A stretch of DNA of 64,000 nucleotides from Diprion similis (GCF_021155765.1 NC_060112.1:3968001-4032000), one strand, 5' to 3'; positions 14,360 through 27,652 are shown, numbered from the stretch's first letter. Made by a program: numbers and translations. The notes: a model not told the origin generated them from the letters alone.

Positions 14360-15080
14360 CAGATTTTGCTGCGCATGCGCAAGCTTCGTCGGATTTTTCT
14401 GCAGGTTTGCCACCTTAATTAACATCAGCTGTCAAACGGGGTTTATTAAATTTACGTAAGCAATGCGCATTCCTTAGGTCAAGCAGATCTGAGTAATACT
14501 TGATGTCGCGATTCGGCAAAGCTCGACAAACCTTTGCAGTCAACTGACCGATGCCTAATGACTATCTATCACTCATCGCGGAAGAGTTTGAGACTTCACG
14601 CCCCGTTTCGAGTCGAGTTGGCACCACTGCTTACGCAGGATCCCACCGACCAATAGTGTTTGAATGCGCAGGCGCATGCGCAAACGGTCGCCACGTCAGC
14701 CTGTCGCAAGTTCCTCGCTTCATCTCGGCGCATATTTTACTATACGGAGCTACGAGCCATATGGGTTCGAGTGAAACAGAAGGCCTGCCAACGTCGCGTT
14801 GGGAGACTGACGTGTGACACCACGTGGTGTATTGATCGTCCGCGCAGCTTCCGTGAGAGCCGTTCTCTACCCGCCTTTCGTTATCCTTCGTTCAGCACAC
14901 TTGCAAACCTCGAGGCTTTCACTGATACACACCGTGAAACGCGTGCATCCACCAACCCCAAACCCTGCAGCGCTGAACTCTTGCGTCTATTTCTACCGCC
15001 CTCTTTTCCATCCCCCCTCACCGCCATACGTCTGCATTATATCCCCATCTGCAGATCCGTTGAATTATAAGTACGTGCCG
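14360..15080. promoter_or_regulatory. CpG-rich promoter-like island with NRF-1 and CCAAT motifs
   Basis: The sequence is clearly more GC- and CpG-rich than its surroundings. It holds a perfect palindrome TGCGCATGCGCA at 14370-14381, a composite TGCGCAGGCGCATGCGCA at 14665-14682, a CCAAT box at 14650-14654, a CRE-like CACGTCA near 14691, and a CACGTG E-box near 14821. The palindrome matches the NRF-1 (erect wing in flies) binding consensus. Open frames of 88-136 codons cross the island but show no family motif. I infer a promoter of an unrecognised transcript, probably on the plus strand if the CCAAT-to-NRF-1 order is informative. Confidence 0.45.
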
Positions 15081-15104
15081 TGGATGTATGCGTATAGCAA
15101 TTAG

Positions 15105-17439
15105 CCAAATTATTAGAGAATATGATAATGGACCGCTAAGTGAATGAAAAAAATAATCCGATTTCATATTGGCTAATTGATTCGCTCAACTCGACTGTGG
15201 AGCTTATTTCTTGTTTTAATTATTTTTTTCTTTTTAGATTAAAATCAGTGCAGTTTTGCTTTAATGTGATGAATTTTTATTTTATCACTGCATTTGATTT
15301 TATATCCCATTTTGTACCGTAAACTGAATGAGTATCAAACACTTAATGGTTCGATTATTTTAAAAGTGTTGAATATAAAATGAATTCTTGCCCAATCAAT
15401 GGAAAATTTGATTGATTGATCAATCATTAGTTAAAAAATGTATTCGATTGATCAATTTGGCTTCATCTTCCTTTTTTTCTACTGGACCGCCGTTATCGTT
15501 TCCAAAATGTAATAGTCGACAATAAATTTAGATTGAGGGAAAAAAAGTACATCGCTTATTTGTTCTCGAATTTAAGTAATTCAAGTAGAATGAACTAGAA
15601 ATAAACCAATCTAGCTTTGAAACGCAATAGCTGGATACGTTTTGATAAAATTACGTTAGTAAGAATAGAAACAAAAAAAACTTATTACGGTGCATGTCAA
15701 TACCATTGACATTTGATTACGTATAAAAGTTTGAAAATTATAAAGTTAAACTGAAAAAACAGTTAACTTTGGATTAAAAAATTTTTGGAAAACGTCCGCA
15801 TAATTTCTCTAAAATTTTGTGAACTTTCCAAATGAACTGAACAAGTGGAAATAAATTTCTGCAACAATTGTGCATTAATCTGAAGTCAAGTATGCAGCTG
15901 CGTTGTTAAGGAATAAAAATAAATCAAAATTCAATATTCATCCAATGAATACTGCACCATAAAAAAAATATACCTTATCCTAGGTACTGATATAACGGAA
16001 ACAAAGTGATCTGCACGTATCGAAACTATATTATTTATGATAAAAGCATTTCGGAGTTCAGTTTTTGCGAATGCAGTCAAGAATTTGCATGCATAGCTAG
16101 GCGGCTGGTTGAAATTAGTAAATAATTCCTTTCATGGTTTATGTAGTGTGTCGTGTATCTGTATATGGAATCGTAAATACGATGCGGGACGTAGCCAGAT
16201 TGAGTTACGTGTTTACCGAGTCCTGAAGCGTCGTGTGTGCGGAGAGGCGAATAAATCAAACATAGCATCTGTTGATGATAATTGCTGCGAGGTCAGGGTT
16301 CCATTGTCCCGGCTTGATTGAATCTTATGGATTTTGAAAGCTCGCGGGCTAATTCACCGGCAGTTTGAATCCCCGCGTTTCCCTCCCCCCGCCCAGATAA
16401 TCTGACATTTCTGGGGGTAAACAGCAGAGCGTGGCACGCTTTTCAAAAAGATTGGCAACTCTCTTGGTTTTCATAATTATTTGAATTTATGAATGAGAAA
16501 CGAACCGGAAAGAAAATCCAGTCTTTTCCATAATACGGAAGATTTTATCCTGTCGCGAACATAAAAAATAATACAAATGAAAATCTCAGAAAAGTTTAAG
16601 GGTACACTATGCAAAACGTCGGCTGAAAAAGTGGGTGGAATCTGAGAAATTTTGTGTCGACAACCGATTATGAAATTCGATTAACGTTAGGTTTAGTTAA
16701 GAATGTGTAGAACGAGTTTTATTTTAATGAGTTTCTTGTTTAAATAAATTATTGCAGGAAGCATTCTTACTGACAGTAACGCGAACTATGTTGCTTAGTG
16801 ACATGTTTTGCACTATCCACGATACCTCGATAACGACGAAACTAATTTGCTTCAGATTTGGAGATAGTATTCTTTTTTTCCACCAAAATGAAGCGCAATT
16901 CGGTTTATTACTTCTTTATTTACCTAACAAAAGTTATTATGATTAAGGAGAAGTGGAATCGTGAAAAAATTCGATAAAACATTTGACAGTACTATCTAGA
17001 AATTTAAAGTTTTGTTTAAACGTTTTGTGAATATCCCACTCACTGCAAAACGTGTCACTTAACGAGATTATTGACGTTATTTTCAATAACAATGCTTTCT
17101 GTTGATTGATTGATTATGATTAAAAAATATATGTCAATAAAGCTCGATCCACGTACTCTTGAGTAAAATAAATTCCAATTGAATCGAATCGTTGGTTGTC
17201 AAGATATAAGACTCTTACAAAATTCATCATCTTTTTTCCCCATCTATTCGTAGGTATTTTTTCAATCAGATGAAATGTATATAATGGTAATAAAAAAACA
17301 ATTGATTTTACCTGTATTGTTTGATTGAATTTGTAAATTAAGCCAAAATCCAAGTAAAAAAAAGGTGCTTGAATTTGTTCATGGTGAGTTTGTAAGTCGA
17401 AATGAATAAAGTGAATCGTATTCGTATTTTCCTTACCTT
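15105..17439. other. AT-rich noncoding DNA
   Basis: No gene recognised. A more complex island lies at about 16,100-16,440, ending in a pyrimidine/C-rich stretch near 16,380. Short open frames only. Confidence 0.5.
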
Positions 17440-18180
17440 CGCAATTGAAAATTCCTCTTTCCCAGCTCCAGCTTGAATTGACCTTAAAGACCGAGGTTGG
17501 TCTGCACTGATAATATTTATTTCACAGAGTATAATTTCACAGCGTTTTGAAAACAGGGGCTTTTGTTTTGAACGCGAGGTAATTGCAGACTTGACGATTT
17601 TGCGAAATCGACGAGTTTCGAAAGAGACGAATTAGCACTGGAAATAGGTTAGCTTTGAAATATTTACTCCCGGTACGACGAAGAAGTTGAGATGAAACAG
17701 TGGACAATGAGTCATTAGTAAAGGCCAACTTTAGAGATGAGATGAAAGAAGGGAAAAATCAAAGCGAGAGAAAAGAAACATAGAGATAGAGAGAGATAGC
17801 GAGACACAATTGCTCGTAAAGAAAGAGAGACGGAACGATAGATAGATAGATGGACGGATAGAGGATAAATAGTAAGAGAGGGAGAAAAAGAGAGAGAGAG
17901 AGTGAAGAGAGAGCAAATTTCCGAGGGCGAGGTGCAGGGGACTATTTTGGACACTGTGCCAAATAATCCTCCAATCAGCGGAGATCCGACCGCGAGCCGT
18001 GACCAGCCAACTGAGCTATATTCTGATACACCGTTTGTTGGCCGGCACTCTTAAAGTCCATTTAAATAACTATTTATAGCGAGCAAGCCTTATACCAAGG
18101 GTAGAACCCGTAGATGGGATTTCGGCGTGATGCTGCACCGAGAGTAATTTCTAGTTCTGGCTACTACACGTTCCGTGATT
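17440..18180. promoter_or_regulatory. Candidate enhancer island with a MEF2-type site
   Basis: This higher-complexity block contains a purine-rich GA/GATA tract (17755-17912, including GATAGATAGATAGATGGACG near 17838). It is followed by a denser stretch with the perfect MEF2 consensus CTATTTATAG at 18070-18079, a nearby CCATTTAAAT (18058-18067, CArG-like) and E-box-like CAACTG. This motif grouping resembles muscle enhancers, but short motifs arise by chance in AT-rich DNA. It is reported as a candidate only. Confidence 0.25.
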
Positions 18181-21100
18181 ATTGAATTTTCATCTCTTGA
18201 GATAGATAAAAAATATTGTCTTGGGTAGAAGAGGAAAATTATTTACCCAGTTGTAACTAATATTCTTTAGTATTTTTAAAATTTTTTTAGTTTGGCTATC
18301 TTATGATATATTTTCTTGCTACTAGTGAGATAATTTCATGTCGGTGCAAGAAAAAATTCATGCCAAAATCTTTTTTAATCGATAAGATAAAGCAAACTAG
18401 CAATCCCGGCCAAGCTGTGGTTGCTGTGGCTCAGCTCAAAATAATGATAGGCAAAAAACTAAAGACACGCGTTGTTCGTGTTGTATATCTGTGAAACACG
18501 TGTGACGTGGAATAAATTATGGCGTCGTGGAAACGTTTGAAATTGAAACAAGGCGCCATGTATTTAATACTCACACAGTCCCTAGGTAACAAAGGATGTT
18601 TGAGTCTGGTGGTAGATGCTTAATACAGATGGCAATAGATTTACTCACACCGACATCTATTAAAAACTCATGGAACTAACTTTTTTACGAACACTTAACA
18701 CGTAAAAAATAGATTTTCACCCAAAATCACCTTATACTTATACTTATCCAGGCGATCTGAAGATGAAAAATTTAACTTTTAATTTATTTCATGAATTCCA
18801 TACAAGAATTAAGCGTAATCGTTTTTTTTTCATTGATTGATCGACGGTATTAAAGACACTTTTGATGGAATATACAAATCGAAATTCCGAAATGTGAAGA
18901 AATTACCAAATTTTCACGTAAAAATACGTGCAATCCTCCGAGTAATTGCAATTTTCGTTTGTTCGGATACATCGCTCTACACTACATTGCTAAATTATCT
19001 GGATTTTTTTATCATATGTTCACAAATATTGATATTGGTCATTTAATTATAATTTCATGCATTGCATATGATAAGTATTTGTACATATTAACAAAGAGAT
19101 AAAAATGAATGAACGTATGATTAATTTGTTCGGAATAAATAGTTCGAGTGAGTGAATTACTAATCTGTCTATAATACCAAAGGTTAATCAGATGAGATGA
19201 AGATATTCGAATAGATCTTCAATGGATGTTTAAATCAGCAAATTTTAGTCAACAAACAAACTAATGAAGTATAGTGACTGCAATCAAGCAGAGCATGAAT
19301 TCATATTACACACGTGAGGTACGCAGAATAAGAGTTCATTTCGGTATCTAACTATTTGCCCATAGTTGGTGTAGAATTGCTTTTGTAAGAAAACAAACAA
19401 ATAAAAAACAAAATGACGACAGAATTGTTTTACCTTCATTTTCTCTTCAAATTTTCAAGGAGTTGCACTCAGATTCAGATGACATCATTTAAAATAAACT
19501 TCATCTACTTCAAATAGCTGCTATTCAGTCATTTCAGTCGTACATACATCAATCGCGCACCAACATAGTACAATATATACATATATACATACATACGTAG
19601 ATATATATGTGCTGCAGCAATTTACGGTTACGGTAAAAAACAATGAACCGTTATCGGGGTGGATATACGATGGAAGATTAATACGTATACGTTAAATTGT
19701 TCACCCTCGTGACGCACGCACCGTGATGAGGCCTGTTTACTTGGCTCCAGATTGTCGAGTAAGGGGCTGAGGATGAGGGTTTGAAATACAAACCGCTTAT
19801 GGATGTAGCTGGGTGTTATACACACGAGTGTTCGAAAAGCCGGGGAAGCAGTGCAATGGAGACTGGAAGCCGATAATGTCAGCAATGCATTTCCTAGAGT
19901 CGCTCCTTTGATGGAAACCGAGTATCGAGCCGGACGTGTCTCGGTTATACCAGGAATATTCACAGCGTTGTGGGTACTTTATCCCTTTTGTAACCACTAC
20001 TCGAGCGACAAGACGTCGGAAGAGCTGATAACTTCCTGGCAAAATTGAAGAGAGAGGAGGGAGAAGACCAGAGAAATTCGACGTTAAATCGACGGTGAAG
20101 ACCGAGATTAGCTGGATAACTGCATCCTAATCTCCAGACCAAGAGTCTATGGGGAAATATCCACTCTGGCTCAATCTTCAGACTCGAAGAAATTCCACCC
20201 TCGAGTATTCATCGAGGGAATTACTCGCGAGGTGCCACCGAACTTTTGCTCTTATGTCACCGTGTGCAGCTCGAAATGAAGACACCCTAAACTGGAGGCC
20301 AAACTTTAACGCGAGTCCAGGGCTCAAGACTCACTTCAAGAAAGTACCGATTGCATGTGCGTCGTCAGTCACTGTGTTTAATTCATCTTGTTTTCGTGGG
20401 AAATTGTGACGGTGGTCTCAGAGAACATCGATTTGCACGTCGTGTAAAGTGGAATCATTCGCAAGGTGGTGAGCTATGGAAACGACTTGGTATGTATGTA
20501 CACGAAAGACATTATTTTATGGTAACTGAATAGAAATGGAAACCATTAGATGCGAAAATATGCGCGACGTTAATCACTATTGAATTTGGATGTTTATCTG
20601 ACTTCGGAACATCAAAACTTCCAAGGGTTTCATGACTTCGACTGACGTCCATGACTTTAAAGTAATTCCATGTGATTCCATGACTTTAAATAACCTTACG
20701 TGACACGATAAAACATTTTTCGACGATATGTACACCTGACTTCAGTTATGGTCACCACTTCTCCCCCCTTTTCCCCAAAGAAAAGTCAACTAATTAATAA
20801 CAATATAATTACAGGTGACAGCTGAATGTATTGGGAACTCATCGAAGAAAGAAGTCATTTCACTGATCAAAAAACCAAGAATTTGACAATCTACAGTTGC
20901 AAACTGGCAATATCTCGAATAAGGTGCGTCCAGTTCGGATCACGAGGATCCGGATCAAATATGGAAGATTGGAACAGTGAACAGAGATCGATGAGTGACT
21001 AGGTGGGCTCAAAGGCCTTGGAAGTGTCAAGTGGTAAGCGCTGAGCGTCCGGGAAGTGGGTCCTTCAAATTCTTAGAGTAAAAAATCTCGAATCGAGTGA

Positions 21101-22654
21101 AAATGAGACGGGAGCCAGAGCAGAAGGGCTCGCGGCACCCTTTTCCCACTTGACTTTCCTCACAGTCAGTCGGAGTTCATGAGAGAAGGTAAATTTGCCC
21201 TCCGCGCCCGTTTCATATCAGGTGTCACACAACTCAGCCTCACATTCCCGAATAATCATCACCAAGATTGGTGGGATTTGCCTTAGTAAAGGAGCTGCGA
21301 CATGATTACAGGAGTTAAATATCTCCCGAGAATTTTTATCGAGGTGTGAAGAACTGACGGAACTCGAGGTTTCAACTCTTTCAGACCAATTCAGTTTCTC
21401 GAATGGTCGATACGCGCTAAAATTCGTTAACTTGACGTTTTCAGTGAAGAGCTTTCGAAAAAGCTTTTACCCCTAGAAAGACCAAGTCAAATGGTAAGGT
21501 TTTCGTCCTTACGTAATCGCGGAATAAATATTATATATATATATCTACATAATAACAATAATTTAACCCTTGAAAGCGCAGCAAACGTACATAATATAAT
21601 ACTTTTTTGGCAGAAAATACCCGTAGAAAGATATTACGGGTTATTCAATTAGAAACGTAAAATAATTAGCATCCGAAAGGCCTCACGGGAATAAGGAATT
21701 AATAAATCAAAGAAAAAAGCAGCTTATTGTTTTCATTCATGTATTATTAATTTGTAGGTTTTTTTTCTTCCCTGGAATTTTGACTAACGAAGTTTTGAGC
21801 CAAACAGATTGAAATTCTTGTACCGAAACTCGTTATATCTGGATGAATTAATATTACATTATTATTTTGTAGGTGCTTAAGGCGGAGTTAAAAGCTCTCC
21901 TAAATCACTCAATTAGGTATAGAAACGGATGAGTAAACGTGTCAGGAATATTCTTTGGCAAGAAAAACAAGAATATATATACATGAATGGTATTGATTCC
22001 TTGTGTATATGTAAACCTATACATGTGTTGCATCTTCACAGCAAGATTGATCATTCTGCCATTGTTTCTACTCTCTATTCACCTCACGTAACCGTTGGAG
22101 CTAGGGTCATAAAAAAATTTAATCAAAAGTCAACTAAATAATCTATTATTTTCGTTACGTCAAGTCGAAATGATTTTAATTTCCCCTAATTTTTTACCAT
22201 GTGATTGAAGAAAATAGTAATAATGGATAATTAATTCAATTGTAATCACTAACAAAATTGCGTGTAGAATTGTCAACTAAAGCATGTCGAAAAAATTAAT
22301 GAATAGATTACGCAAAAATCGGTCAACTCTTACTTCGAAAAAGTGTAAAGCAACGTAGTTTTCCACCAAATATTAGAAAACTGATGATCGATTGAGCAAA
22401 CCTTGATTATGAGGTGAAATTCAATTTGAAGGTAAAAAAATAATGAACAATTACTAAGTGGAGATTAAATTAACAAGTAATCAAACGATACTCAATTACA
22501 TTAATCTAGAGGTAAAATTTATTGCAAATATTGTAATTGTCGAACATCTTGATGCTGCATGCGAGCGTGAAAAGTAAAAACAGCGAGACACCAATCACAT
22601 TCCATTTAAACAAACCATTATTTTATCAACTATAAATTGAACTGGATTTCATAA
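18181..22654. other. Noncoding region with GC-richer islands
   Basis: No gene recognised. Islands at about 19,620-20,480 and 20,930-21,300 have near-random base composition and short open frames on both strands without family motifs. A direct repeat of CCATGACTTTAAA occurs at 20649-20661 and 20678-20690. TA/ATAC-rich runs lie near 19,570-19,612 and 21,531-21,545. Confidence 0.5.
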
Positions 22655-22664
22655 GTACTTGTCT

Positions 22665-23092
22665 AATAAGCTGCCCCTTAACATAACTTTTTTCCCATTC
22701 GCCTCCTAATCCGGTTCCATATAAAATAAAAAGGCATGAACCTTTGCCCATTAGAATAACATGGGATTGTTGCGTATCCTGGTTTCTGATTTTTTTTTTC
22801 AAATCCCAGAGACATTCAAAAAATCTGACAATCGTCACAATCTACTCCATATTAGTGACAAATATAGAAAAAATTTTGATTGGCTCCTCGTGCAATATTT
22901 CATATGATTTCAAACGCATTTATAAAATAGAAAAAATTAAAAAAAAAAACATTCGGCTAAAAACAGAGTTTTTCTAAAATGGTAGAGAATTTTCATTACA
23001 TCCTTGACGTTTTCTATAATTTTTTTTTGTTTTACCTTGAACCAAATTAGGGGGCGAATGAAAAAAAAAATGGTGTTAAGGGGCAGCTTATT
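22665..23092. mobile_element. MITE with about 50-bp terminal inverted repeats
   Basis: The left end reads AATAAGCTGCCCCTTAACA and the right end is its near-exact reverse complement (TGTTAAGGGGCAGCTTATT, with small differences further in). The pairing continues through CATTCGCC[TC]CCTAAT to GGTTC, giving arms of about 52 bp. The interior is AT-rich and has no transposase frame. Flanks show a hint that the inverted repeat extends a few bases outward (AAGT..TTGT / ACAACTT), so the exact ends and the target duplication are unresolved. Confidence 0.75.
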
Positions 23093-23643
23093 GTACAACT
23101 TCGTTAAAATGCGATATCAAACTTTAGTTCAATGTACCTGTTGGAATGAAAAAACTTTTTTTGAAAGCATTTCAATGAGCAGATACATAGATTGAAAAAA
23201 GTCTTATTTCCCATCTCACGAATATTCACAATTACATTCTTCTTCTTCAACCTTGGATTATAGCCATCGATGTTTGGTCGTTTTTGAGGGTTGTCCGAAT
23301 TCTCACTATCTCGAATAATTTACCACGAAGAAATTAATGTCGGTGTATTAATGTCGGTAGATTTACTCCATGTTGAATTGCCCAGGAAATGGATTTAAGT
23401 TTTAATCGCATGTTCTTGGATATGTGTCAGGGATTGGTTTCATTTTCAAAACGAACAGCCGTGGAATTTCAGGTTTCGAACAGAAAGCACTTGAACAAAT
23501 ACAAATGACACACGGCAACTTGGTATCAAACTAAATATCCAATTATGCACTCGGTTACTGACTAGCTAGACTCTCTTAGAGACGTATAAGCGGCAGGTAG
23601 AAAGCATCCTGGTTGGTCGGCCTGGCCATGTTTAGTGCTGAAG

Positions 23644-24710
23644 TTAGCTAAACAGAATTACGGCTGTTTCAGGACCTACGTATACTCCTAATGGCCACCC
23701 GCGATGGTTCGAAGTTTGAATATCTGCGGTGGAAATTTTGCAGCAACTGCAACTAGCCGGCGGATATACGGACTCGAGTTTCCAATGTACGACAAATTGA
23801 AATTCTGTAAGACTATCCTCATCACTGCAAGATCTGCAGCATGGATGGTATACCCTTAAACTACAATAATTATCAGGAAGGATTTTGCATCGGTCAAGAA
23901 ATGATTTTCTAAAAAATACTAGACTACTTTTCAAATATCTGAGATTGCTCTAACAGTTCTAAAAAAAATTTCGATTCGATATGAATAGATACTTACTGAT
24001 GAATTGACAGAATGCTCTTGACATATGTACTTAAATGTAAATCGTTTATCCACGTTTATTTTTTTATTCTTCAATTAATTGAGATTTTTGAAAACTTTAA
24101 TACATCGCTTTAGAATTCTTCTTGCCTTACGTCTCAAGGAAGCACAAACACGATAATATTGGGATTTACTGCTGTTACTTAGTGAGAAGTAAGCAAAAAG
24201 TGAACGTGGAGTAATAGAACGATTGAGTAAATATACGAGGACTCCACACAAATTATGTATATCAATTCACACGACATTACTTGGATAATTGCTTTTTGGC
24301 TCACAATCAGCGAGAAGATGGATTCGATCTTGGCTTGATTTGAATTATTTGTACGGGAACAAATAATAATTTCATAAGTACTAGTAACATTAGCAGATTT
24401 TGAACCCTCGAGATTTTTTTTCGCTACACTTTCGTTCTTCCTTCAGCAACGGGTAAGAGAAAGTTGTAAGGTTGTTAAAAGCCCGCATCACTTACGGCTC
24501 AATTTGCGAAAGCCTCAGATAATCGTCTAAGCCATTCAGCATATTCATCGCGGCTTGCGTGCTTGCAAATGAGGAGAGTAAACCGGAGGTCTGCGTTTTC
24601 GCACGAGTACCTAATCCAGTTTTGCAAAACTCGATGTGTTTTCTTTGGTTTCTTTTTTCATACCTGAACGCAAACAACACGATAGAAGCAAAAGGCAGCA
24701 CCGATGGCAT
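23644..24710 (-). CDS. Putative cysteine-rich, possibly secreted protein (2-exon model)
   Basis: I do not recognise this gene; the model is by hand. Exon 1 runs 24710 to 24496 and ends in a strong donor (CC|GTAAGTG). Exon 2 runs 23908 to 23644, preceded by TATTTTTTAG, with stop TAA. The phases match (2 then 1), giving 159 aa. Seen: the N-terminus has a short hydrophobic run after the Met (residues 4-15) and then basic residues (YEKRNQRK), like a signal peptide followed by a basic cleavage region. The C-terminal exon has eight cysteines within about 55 residues, including HPCC and ASCSCC. This hints at a disulfide-rich extracellular domain such as a cystine-knot-like hormone, but I could not fit it to Spatzle, bursicon, CTCK or insulin patterns. 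A CATAAAAAA stretch lies about 45 bp upstream of the ATG on this strand. It could equally be a chance pairing of open frames. Confidence 0.22.
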
Positions 24711-26559
24711 CCACAGATTGAAAACAAGGCAATAAATTCAATTCACCGATTCGTTTTTTATGCACTTTTGCCTTGTCTGCAGATTTTATATTACATACGC
24801 GCATCGAATCGAAGGGGTGGGGTTTTCATTTTCCAAATATTACGATAGCCGCGATGAATTTGTTCGAGGATCGCGAAGCCGTCGGTCGTCGAATGTGTGC
24901 AGATGCTTTTCAATCCGAACAGCGGTTCACCGCGTATAAATTTATTGATTGATGTATACGCACGTACACTTTTGACAACTCGTCTGTCCCCGTTTCCGAT
25001 GTCAAAAATCACCTAAAATGTCAGAAATTTGAGTCTCGATCAATTAGTTGTGACTGAATAATTTCACTCTAAATATAATATACAGCCAGCATCCGATTAT
25101 CTCAGCGTAATTAATCCTGGCCATGGCTTCAAAGGAGGGTAAAAAACACGTTCAAGTGATCTCTCAACACCGTTTTCAAAAAATCCAGAAATTCGACTTC
25201 GGATCGCAATTCTATGTGTATATACCTTATACTCGTCGTGAGGTTAAAGCACTTGACATCATTTTCCGCCAATAGAACGATGCGCTGACGATCGATTTCC
25301 ACACCTGTCGGTAAATTGCTCACGTCAGCAACGATTCCGCGTCACGTTGCACCATGATTCGAGCTTCATCGGAAGTTCGGTCTTTGTGGCTAAATGACTC
25401 AGAAAGCTCTTACGGAGGTGGATTAACGTATTCGGACATTGATATACCACGTGCTATTGAAACAAGCCGGGAAAACAGATTTTTCCCGAGACTTTCATCA
25501 CGATGAAAAGGGAAGAGTCTGTCGGTCTATCCGACAAACTTCCGCGATGATCTCAAAAACGTCGAGTGAAAATTCTGAAACTTATAGAACTTGGAGACCG
25601 GATGAAAAATTTTTGAAAAATAAATATATAAACGGGGAAATAAATGATCGTTTATTTAGAAAAAGTAATAAGCAAGAAAAAGTACATGTTTGTCGGTAAA
25701 ATATTGAAAATCGATCTATTTCCGGTAGAACCGAAGGTTCGAATTAAACGAAACATGTCAATTTTCTATTCCTATCTTTTTGTCGTCAAGTCCTCTTAAT
25801 TTTATATTTTTTCATCAAGCCGTTTCCAATATCATCGCGCTGGTTTGTCGTAGAGACCGAGATTTTTCTAAAGTGAAGATTCGTTGAAATTACAAAAAGT
25901 GATTTTCGACCGAAAGTCACACTCTTCTTATTTCTTACAACAAACTGTACGAAAAAACGTTTCTGCATTCCCGATTAATGACTGCGAATCAAGAACGGTG
26001 TTACAGACAACGATTCGCGTTGCAGCTTGTGACGAAGAGTAGGTAAAAGCACTTCAAACGGTCTGAAGCCACGAGCTTCGCACACTTTGAAGCACAGTCA
26101 CGAACAGTGCTCGCGGCAAAAATATTCAAATTCAAAAACACAGGATCCTGCTTCTCTCGTCTCATTCTTCAGGCCTCTACGAAGGACAAAGCAATGCGCC
26201 ATGCATTCGCCGTTCGATTTCGCAAGAGCTATTTTCGCACGCACGCATACCGGGATGGAAAGGTGCAATGTGCATCCAGGCATTCAGTTGAACACTCTGA
26301 CGGAGTTATGCGCATGTATATGCTGCGTAATTGGAGAGGACTACGGCGATATATAATTAATTGTAGCTCGCTACCATCAACTCATGGGGAAATTAGATTA
26401 CCGAGATGTGTGCAGAGGAAAACTGTCCTCGACATTGAAGCTATCCATGTGCAACGCACCTCCGTTATGACATGGAAGTGTCGAAACGCGATAAAATTGA
26501 ATTTTGTCTCTCCTGGCGCTCCGAGACTCACGTCAACCTCCATAATGAGCTATAGCTGC

Positions 26560-26579
26560 GGGGGGGGGGGGGGGGGGGG
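26560..26579. repeat. Poly-G tract
   Basis: Twenty consecutive G residues, rare in such AT-rich DNA. It may form G-quadruplex-like structure, and its length is likely unreliable in the assembly. Confidence 0.95.
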
Positions 26580-27605
26580 TTTTGCACATGTCTGCTGTAA
26601 ACTTTTACTCTCGATGATAGCGGAATTATAATATGAAAATTTCAAAAATATCTGCCGCGGCTCCTTAATTGCATGGTTAAAAAACTTGCGAGGAAAGAAA
26701 TGATGAGACTAAGTTTAATTCACTTTGCAGTTCAATATTTTGTCATGTGGTCAATGCAATCATGTGCGAACAGAATGTATTATATGTAAATAATATCGGT
26801 CAGTATAATTGACCAGTTCACATAAATTGTTGCAGAATGGAGGATGAAGTAAGTTTTGGCCGAATACCAAACGTCGGTGAACTGACATTGAATGATGTTA
26901 AAATGTGACGCTGCGATAAACATCGGCGGATTGTAAAATCTCATTGATAGATTTTCGATCGCCGTAATAAATAATCTGATTTCACTTTTGAGCGTGAGTT
27001 TTTTTTTTTTTTCAGTTTTAGGAGAAGTTTGAGAAAAGCATGGCTGAAAAATAATAAAAACGAACAAACCCGCAGAATATTTCAGAAAAGAAGTAAAGCG
27101 ATCCATCTCTGTACAAAGAATCCGGCAATTAGGTAGAAATTGCTGTATACAGCGAAAAATAAATCTGAAAAAGGTGAGAGAAAAGAAGAATGAAAACACC
27201 CTAACCGAGAAGCCGAAGCAAAATGAGATGACGAATAATAATAATAATAAATAAATAAAACGCAAAGAAAGGTGATTTCCTTAAGATGACGCAGCACTCC
27301 CCAACGACGGCCCCGACCTCTTCTTGGGACTATACAACAAGTTCTTACCGGCGTAACGGAACCTCGGACAATGAGGCTTTTGTCAGGGTTGTTTCGTGAC
27401 TCGTTGACACGGTACAGGGTACAAGGTATACGCGTACTTTGCGGAAAAAAGATGTGCCGCGAAAAAAAGGCCGCAGAAAATAAAGCAAAATCCTGGTGGA
27501 GCTCAAAAATCAATTCCGCCTCCTCTCGCCTCTGCGTGCTCGATGATACCCCCAGATACGCCTACAGCCACCGGCTCGAGGGCTGAGAGTCGAGAACTTT
27601 CCGCT

Positions 27606-27652
27606 GCAGGGTTTCTCTCTTTCTCTCTCTCTCTCTCTCCCTCTCACCCCTC
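27606..27652. repeat. CT-rich microsatellite
   Basis: An imperfect (CT)n tract (TTTCTCTCTTTCTCTCTCTC and onward) with single-base interruptions. Confidence 0.9.

Noticed and set aside
23644..23908. Spatzle, bursicon or CTCK assignment for the cysteine-rich exon
   Set aside because: SCSCC resembles the ends of those domains, but the other cysteine spacings and the residues after the motif do not fit.
24611..24663. Alternative 53-nt intron (GTATGA to GATTAG) inside exon 1 of the cysteine-rich model
   Set aside because: It is very short, lacks a pyrimidine tract, and leads to an early stop; the unspliced frame stays open to the strong donor.
24791..25323. Additional minus-strand frames (25129-25323 and 24791-25012) that could be upstream exons of the cysteine-rich model
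   Set aside because: The natural acceptor at about 25,005 gives the wrong phase and an immediate stop, and the in-phase alternative lacks a pyrimidine tract; no domain is recognisable.
26107..26631. 174-codon plus-strand frame
   Set aside because: It runs through a 20-G homopolymer encoding poly-Gly and shows no recognisable domain; two other frames are open over the same island.
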